Assembly (NCBI GenBank): GCA_005406025.1
Contig: BGZK01000732.1
Location: 186,001-250,000, forward strand
Direction of reading: 5' to 3'
From: Eumeta japonica
Lineage: Eukaryota; Arthropoda; Insecta; Lepidoptera; Psychidae
DNA length: 64,000 bases
Both the position numbers and the translations under genes were made by a program. Under the pieces are notes generated by a model. That model saw only the letters and a list, made by a program, of their open reading frames with translations. It did no database searches and had not been told where the DNA came from. Every line of letters starts with the position of its first letter. Within the stretch, counting starts at the first letter, position 1. This document shows, piece by piece, positions 57,683 through 64,000 of this stretch.

Positions 57683-58718
57683 ATGGATTTAAGTCGTAAA
57701 TATTTTCTTAGTATGATTTTCTAGGATTTCAAGTGTAATTTGACAACTTAGAAGAGCCTTGCTCGGCTTCGAACTGTTTTTAGCGATGAAACACCATACA
57801 AGATGACTATTAATAACTGGTTTGCATAATTCAAGCGTGATCGTGTCATACTCAGTGACGAATTTCGTGATAGTCGTCCGTCCACCGCTTTGAATAACAA
57901 AAAGATCGATGATGTGGGCCGTATGATCGAAACAGGCAGGCATGTGACCTACCATGAGAATTGAACATCTTTAGGCAGAGACATGACTCAAATGCAAGGA
58001 ATGCTATACAAACATTTGGGTATAAGGAAGCTGTGCTTACCGTGGCTCTTACACAATGTGATATGAAGCTCCAAAAACGGACCGCGTTACTTGGTGCAAT
58101 GTCATACTTACTAGATTCAAGGAAATGGCATTAAAATTGATGTGAAACATGACGAAACATGAATTTATTGCTACGACCCCAAAACAAAGCAACAATCGAC
58201 CGTATAGTTCTATCGAGATGAGCCGAAACCAATAAAAGTGGCGCGCGAATAAAGTGCCTCTAAACGAATGATTCCTTCTTTTCTTAATAAAACTGCACAC
58301 GTGGCTACTGTTGCTCTGGAGCACTGTCGTATTGTGAATAGTGATTGGTACACGGCCATTTGTTTGCCGGAAATTATTGACGAACTCTGTAAAAATAACT
58401 GTAAACGTCGTATCATCTTGCATAATGACAGTGCCAGTTCTCACGCGGCCAAACAGACAAATAAATTTTTGAAGGAGAAAAACTGAACTTATAAGCAATC
58501 CTGTATACAGTGCCGAACTGGTACACTGTGATTTCTTTTTCTTCGCAAAAATTAAGAAGCAATTACGTAGTCAACGATGTTCATCACCAGAAGAGGCTGT
58601 TGGAAAGTATGAAAAACATATTTCCTTGGTTAAAAAGGAGGAGTGGCATAAATGTTTTCGAAATTGGCGTATGAAAAGTTACACTTATGCTAACGGAGAA
58701 TATTTCCAAAAACAATAG
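57683..58718 (+). mobile_element. mariner element 3, full-length transposase relic
   Basis: The relic starts at the ATG at 57683 (MDLSRKYFLSM) and stops at 58716-58718 after GEYFQKQ, about 345 codons, the normal mariner length. It reads TINNWFA and ILSDEFRDSRPSTALNNKKI in the DNA-binding half, HVTYHEN, and DET.IYCYDPKTKQQSTV. Next is the clean open segment 58268-58486 (MIPSFLNKTAHVATVALEHC, NSDWYTAICLPEIIDELCKN, RIILHNDSASSHAAKQTNKF), then VHCDFFFFAKIKKQLRSQRC and EEAVGKYEKHI. All three catalytic aspartates (DET, HND, HCD) persist, but several stops and frameshifts do not. It belongs to a different mariner lineage from elements 1 and 2. Confidence 0.9.
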
Positions 58719-60189
58719 ATTCATTTTTGACCATTCGTAGTAAATTTTTCTTCATTCATTTCTGAAATTCTCAGAGGGCTCTATGTACCTTTCGGCACAA
58801 ATTAGTCGATGTTGTATAATTTAGTGCTATAGCGTGTAGTGAAACGCAGTGTTGCAGAATAAAATGACGGAGCGGTGAAATGCAGTCGTTGAACGCCTAA
58901 CGCGTGACGATACCTAGGTTTATTTTATTTTTGTATTTGCGCTATTCCAAAACCTGCAATAAAATATGAGTTGCTTTTTGTTAAGCAAAAAGGTTGCATT
59001 TATTAACAACTAACAAGCTTTTTGGAGATCAATTATATAAAATGGGCCCATTTATATACTGAATATCATTTGTCGTAAGTCTACTTGTTTTACTCACTTT
59101 AATACATTGATAATCTATTTAATGGTTCAATTTTTACTGTACGATACTTCTTTATTCTCTCTAAATTTATGTCTGTCAAAATTATATATCCTTTGTGGAA
59201 AGAGACAGGGCCGTTAGTACCGTTACGTGTATAGGGACTATTACAGTGCTCTACAATGCTCATAACCTTTCGTCTATAACTCTTATTATTTTTCCAGAAG
59301 CTTTCTATAAATATATTGTATACCCAATTTATAAAGCATGTTAAAAAACGACGTTAGTGATAATCGACGGGTCTATACAAAAACAGTTTTATCTAAAATT
59401 ATTAAATATAAAATAAATCAAGTATTTGTAAAACAAAAATTTTCCTCATCTTTTCTACATATTAATGTGGTTTTAAAGTTAGAAAATACAACTCAGATGT
59501 CGTAGAACAATGAACGTAGTTTAAACATACAAGATCTCGAAAGAAAGAGAACAAAACGTAATATATTTTTAAGTAGGTATTGAAAAAGGTTCATATTAAA
59601 TATTTCTTCATCTGATAATAAAGAAAATGGAGAATCTAGTTTCATTTATGCTAAAATAGTTATGTAACCGAACAGAATGTTTTGTAAATGGTTACTTAAG
59701 CGATGATTAATCTGCAAAGAAATACACCAAAACCTACATCATTTTTTTACACAAATGGTATTTCTCAACTTCTTTAATATAATTGCAAAATAATATTGCC
59801 TTATACGTTAGTGCATGAGCGTCCAAACAGGTTTCAACATTGTCACAGATTGACTCCATCAAACTATGTTAAAAGTAGACCAAGGCATACCAAGTCAATT
59901 TAAAAAAAGAAACTCTTTAACCTTATTATGTATATTGCATTCATCTGTCATTTGTTTTTATAAATTGGCGACATAAAGAAAATTGTCTGTCTAACGTCAA
60001 CATAAGGAGAGAAAATTTTTGTACGATGATTTTCTATGAAATTTGTTGCCATGTAAGCCAACAAGAAAGTTATAACAGACTTAGATTGGCTTTTCATGTT
60101 GAAGCTCCATCCCTTTCCGCTATTTATTGTTATTGGTTTAACTTATTCAAAAATTGTCGCACTGACTGATGAAATTGATAAAAATAATT
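58719..60189. other. AT-rich noncoding DNA
   Basis: Nothing recognised beyond the short 3' untranslated part of mariner 3. Confidence 0.5.
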
Positions 60190-60680
60190 GACAAAATTGA
60201 CTAAGTGACAAGAGAGTGACCGACGTAGTTACAGGTAACGAAGGATGGATTTACTATTACGATTCTGAAACCAAAAAACAGTCTACTCAGTAGGTGTTCC
60301 TTTTCGAGGAGTTGCTTACTAAAGTAAAACAAGGTCCAAGAGTCGGAAAATAGATGGTGGCTTATTTCTCTGGAATGACAGGTCATTGTGCAACAATTGT
60401 TATAGGAGATAGAAAATAGTCACTGCAGACTAGTACACGAACAACCGTTTGCCTCATGTTTTGCAAAAAAAGTTCTATAAAAACGACCTTGCAATAGGGT
60501 GTCCTTCATCATGAAAACACCTCACCACACACCGCCAGACAAACGACTGTTCCAGGACATTAGGTATAGAAATACTAGCTCACCCGTCTTACAATCCCGA
60601 CTTCACATCATGCAGTTATTATGCAGTTAGACCCCTAAGTTCGAGAGTGGGAAAAGTTTTCCCTTAGTTGTTCCATTTAA
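60190..60680 (+). pseudogene. mariner element 4, catalytic-domain fragment
   Basis: The plus strand reads TDVVTGNEGWIYYYDSETKK, FEELLTKVKQGPRVGK, MVAYFSGMTGHCATIVIGD, GVLHHENTSPHTARQTTV and SYNPDFTSCSYYAVRPLSSR. This is the catalytic half of a mariner (VTGDEGWIYQYDPETK, MVASFFGMTGH.ATIVLE, LHHDNASPHTA, YSPDLAPCDFYLF). The first aspartate has become Asn (GNE) and the second Glu (HEN). The N-terminal half was not found. It is broken by stops and has no visible terminal repeats. Confidence 0.8.
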
Positions 60681-61254
60681 TTCAGCAATGCTTAACACTA
60701 TTTTGAAAAACAATAATAATAATTTGCTAGTTTGCTTAGTTTTTTTTTCTAGGGGCTTTCATACGTGTGTAGCTATATGGTACGTGGCTTAACCACATAA
60801 GTACCCTTGTTGGAAACAAAACTCTTGCTACTTGTTCCTTAAATATAAAACACTGATATCTAAGATATTCGGATATAATTGTGGACTATTATATATTTTA
60901 AATGACACATTGATGAAAATTAATGTCAATATACAAAACTTTTAAACGTGTCGAGTACAACGATTGTTTAAAAGTTGTATATTTTCCGTTAGGCCAGTCC
61001 CTCATTGCGTATAGCATTTATTCATTAGGCAGTACTTTTAAAACTGACTTGATCTAATTATTTACTCTCTCTCTCCTTCTTTTTTAGATTCCCTAGTCCC
61101 AAGGTCTACGACCTCTGTGCAGCCCACACTATCAAACAGCTGTTTATAAAACTATCGGTACTTAAATAACACTCTATAATTAATTTTGAGTATACTATAG
61201 AAATCGATTCTCGCACTTGTGTTTGTATTCTTGAAAAATTAAAATTTCCTAACT
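60681..61254. other. AT-rich noncoding DNA
   Basis: An imperfect inverted repeat lies around 60935-60985 (tatacaaaacttttaaac / gtttaaaagttgtata). No gene. Confidence 0.5.
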
Positions 61255-61347
61255 ACACACACACACACACACACACTAACACACACACACACACACTAAC
61301 ACACACACAGAGAGAGAGAGAGGGTGAGGAAGGCAGAGAGAGAGACA
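61255..61347. repeat. Compound (AC)n/(AG)n microsatellite
   Basis: About 65 bp of AC repeats interrupted twice by ACTAAC (about 61275 and 61297), then an AG run and a second short AG stretch to about 61347. Confidence 0.95.
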
Positions 61348-61600
61348 CATACTTTCAAATACATTCCAATATTCCAATATACCTTTACAATCAAATATAT
61401 CTCAATGCACCGGTTTCACAAAAAGCTTTAACCGTTAGACTTATTTGCAAGTAAATTTAATAATTAAATAATAATTTATTATATAGAACTAATAACTTGG
61501 TACAGCTGTACCCTGTTTGGCTGGAGACCTACAATTGTTGAAACATAATATTAATAAACCTAAGTAATTTTATTGTAAGAAATAAGCATTTATTATTGAT

Positions 61601-61679
61601 GCGGAATGTGGAAATTGGACTTCTTAGAATGACGTTTACGTCATTCTAAGAAGTCCAATTGTACATTAATGCTTTTAAG
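61601..61679. repeat. Palindrome with 23-bp perfect arms
   Basis: The core arms AATTGGACTTCTTAGAATGA (then CGT) at 61613-61635 and their exact complement at 61638-61660 leave a 2-nt loop (TT). The pairing extends imperfectly outward (gatgcggaatgtgga against tacattaatgc). The near absence of a loop argues against a miRNA precursor. Confidence 0.85.
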
Positions 61680-62007
61680 CATTCATGTCCAATAATGCAT
61701 CGACTTAGTTGCGGGTTGCTGTTATGAAATCGGAAAACATTACAGAAAGTAACGATGTACGTCAAATCACATTTTTCATGTAAAATACAATATAATTATT
61801 TTGTTAAGGTGTGTAAAGCAAGGTTTTTCATTGTTTATTTTTACGGTTTAACAAAAAATTTTGAAATAACGAGTCAACAGCTACATTACAGTAATATTTT
61901 CATCAAAAACGTTGCAGATGTTATACAGCAACTAAGTACTTGTAAATAGCAGTACAAAATTGATACATCTTTTTGAAATTTTGTTCGAGAAATATACACA
62001 TATATAG
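61680..62007. other. AT-rich noncoding DNA
   Basis: Nothing recognised. Confidence 0.5.
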
Positions 62008-62042
<35 letters not shown>

Positions 62043-62070
62043 CGTGCGTGCGTGCACGTGTATATATATA
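62008..62070. repeat. (GT)n/(GC GT)n/(TA)n microsatellite
   Basis: GTGT repeats from about 62008 to 62039, then TGCG repeats, then TATATATATA to 62070. Confidence 0.95.
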
Positions 62071-63769
62071 CATAAAATCTAAAAACCAATCATTTAGTGA
62101 TTCACCACGGATTCTTACAAACTATACGATCTACCTATTTGAAATTCCGAATGGATACTCACTATGCTATCTAAAGATTTAGCATTAACAACGAACTTTA
62201 CAAAATTTAGATTTATGGTTTGCCTCAAGGTACAAATTTTCTCTCTTTTTTTGAAAGAGACTGAAGCTTCAAAATAAACACGTTCTTACTGGTAATCGTT
62301 ATGATTTATGAAAGTGAATAAAAAAATTATATAATTAGTTTGTGTAGAATTAAAAAAACAAAAATCTGCAACCATTTACAGACAATTCCGCGTCGAAAGG
62401 TTAAAGTCATGACACCAATACGGTCAGTAAGTCTTTAACTAATTACCGGACAAAGGAAACCACTTACGTTTTATATACATATACAGACAGACGTTTGGTC
62501 TTTTAGTCATATAAACTTTAAATTTGTAAGAAAGTTCTTCTAGCGTTAAGGACGGTTCTCAAAAATCAATTTTTAAGGAAAGGAATTACGGGGACTTAAA
62601 TGATAAATGTATTCCTGTTTTTTAACTTTCAATTTCTATAGAATTGGAATTTCCCCTATTTGTTCATCGTGCGTCTTAGACATTGACCAAGGACAAGAAT
62701 TGATAAACATAAATTCTTAAAGGGGTCGGAGGCACGTCGCAGCAGATAAACTCTTTTTTTTATACTTGTCATTCTCGTACTTGGAAATTCCGCTGCAAAG
62801 TCTTTTATGCATTGTAATAAAATGAAAACGAGAAACGTTTATAGACATTTATAGTTGAAATCTGGTCTGAAATACGGTAGTAAGGTTCTTCATGCATCGA
62901 TTCGTGCAAAATATAGCAAACCATTGTACATATTTTTTATCCCACAACGAAAGAAAAGGCGAAGAAAATTTTCCATACGGATTATATTCTGGGTTAACAG
63001 GTAAGATACTTTTGATTCCGGTGATGTGTTCCTGTGCTATAAATCTGTTCAACATAAAGACCGAGTGAGAGCCTAAGATGAGAGTAGAAAACGGGACGAA
63101 AAATAAAATGAAAAGTGAGATCTAAGGCGTCAGAATCGAGAGCTGAACCAAAATCGGAATCGGGAATATTGGCGGAACCGATACCGAGATTATTTGCATT
63201 GTTTCCACCTTGGAATCGGTTCATGCACAATGCACATGTCACTGCCTTATAATTCCATCATTTTCTCATTGTTTCTGATAAAATTGTACTTTGCGTAAGC
63301 CGGCATAAAATTATTTAAAAGAATTTTATAAAAAAAAACTGGGCGGTGGTTGACCGTGCATGCCAGCCCCAAAACTCCCAACGCGGTTTTGAGCAATGTT
63401 TCCGAATTCAGAAATAACGAAAACATTATTGGTATTTAAATACTTCGAATTTGAGAAATAGATTGGATATTGGTATTTTTAAGCTTTTCGAACTAAAAGT
63501 GATTAGTGATGTCTTTTAAAATTATTATAGACATAAAAACAATTAATTATATTTTAAATATTTCGTCAAAAATATCTTTTGGACGAAGCAACAGATTTAA
63601 ATAGGGCTTGCGGCATTCGATCTAATTTTATGGGGTCATAAAATATTGCTATTTCGAAGATCGATTAGTAAAAAATCTAAAGGCTATTTAAAAAATATAT
63701 GGTTTTTTAACTTTTTGAAGACGATATCTTTTGATCAGATCACTCAATTTTAGCGGATCTTATGACGTT
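62071..63769. other. AT-rich noncoding DNA
   Basis: Frames at 62849-63055 and 62994-63242 (minus) have no recognised domain. The last 200 bases (63560-63760) resemble in style the old repeat family at 2.6 and 42.5 kb, without firm alignment. Confidence 0.45.
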
Positions 63770-64000
63770 TGACGCAAAATGGGTTTACTGTAAATCATTT
63801 TTTTTTTAACCGACTTCAAAATTTAAAAAGAAAAGGATCTCATTTCGACTGTATTTTTTTAATATCAGTTACCTCAGAACTTTCGACTGGGTGAACCGAT
63901 TTTGACAATTTTTTTTTATTTGCAAGCTGGTGCTTTCCGTATGGTCCTATTTTAGTTCTCATCGTGACATTCAAGAGAAAATCGTATACATCTTAAATTT
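63770..64000. repeat. Interspersed repeat with AACCGACTTCAAAA end
   Basis: taaccgacttcaaaatttaa, aaaggatctcatttcgactg, tcagttacctcagaactttc and gaaccgattttgacaatttt follow the order of a repeat terminus common in insect genomes (AACCGACTTCAAAAAGGAGGAGGTTCTCAATTCG...). The copy is cut by the window edge. Confidence 0.6.

Noticed and set aside
58049..58498. 149-codon minus-strand frame
   Set aside because: It is the opposite-strand shadow of the plus-strand mariner transposase relic.
61886..62182. Frames encoding Cys-Val or His-Thr repeats
   Set aside because: They are translations of the GT/CA microsatellite.
1..64000. CRISPR arrays, bacterial operons, phage or plasmid features
   Set aside because: No regularly spaced identical repeats, ribosome-binding sites or dense coding; repeat content is that of an insect nuclear genome.

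Overview
This window looks like a gene desert from an insect nuclear genome, most likely a moth or butterfly (Lepidoptera). The background is strongly AT-rich. I found no intact protein-coding gene, rRNA, tRNA gene, operon, CRISPR array or bacterial-type signal. The lepidopteran call rests on repeats I recognise from memory: the AGGGTTCCG...CCGACATG...TTGGCC repeat family, the ATGGGCGGCGG LINE 3' end, the tRNA-like SINE head with GGTTCGATCC, the GACAGACAGACAAC...AAGGGTTCC tail, and mariner and CR1/Jockey-type protein relics of lepidopteran style. No database search was possible.

Transposon relics make up nearly all the coding-like sequence. Five are mariner (7.84-8.07, 13.99-15.27, 41.04-42.28, 57.68-58.72 and 60.19-60.68 kb). 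Three are non-LTR retrotransposon fragments (27.4-28.1 kb minus, 28.3-29.0 kb plus, 39.37-40.19 kb plus), with a reverse transcriptase scrap at 47.4 kb. A Penelope-like element remnant with a readable GIY-YIG nuclease domain lies at 26.7-27.4 kb. A related terminal-repeat foldback, with 61-bp inverted arms and a 13-bp target duplication, lies at 45.3-45.7 kb. A small helix-turn-helix-like frame at 40.3 kb may be Tc1-like. A pseudogene at 51.4-52.9 kb belongs to a multi-copy arthropod family of unknown function. Two more eroded coding-like regions (32.07-32.35 kb plus, 32.68-33.63 kb minus) I cannot identify.

Between the relics lie about eighteen short GC- and CpG-rich islands (about 120-580 bp), standing out sharply from the AT-rich DNA: near 0.4, 3.5, 6.7, 7.3, 10.5, 11.4, 13.4, 18.5, 21.0, 29.4, 34.3, 38.7, 40.6, 44.6, 46.8, 49.4, 56.5 and 57.0 kb. 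They do not read as ordinary exons; most are open in many frames only because stop codons are rare at high GC. Two of them (38.75 and 46.83 kb) share a roughly 30-nt near-identical module. This layout fits conserved noncoding regulatory elements in a large intron or intergenic region of a developmental gene, which is inference.

The window also holds an unusual number of near-perfect palindromes with very short loops (17.35, 31.39, 36.05, 38.91, 45.81 and 61.61 kb), a GATA/DRE motif cluster at 18.73 kb, and two dinucleotide microsatellites near 61-62 kb. There is no evidence that these pieces work together as one system. The most useful leads are the island modules, the Penelope-type foldback and the unidentified coding relics.
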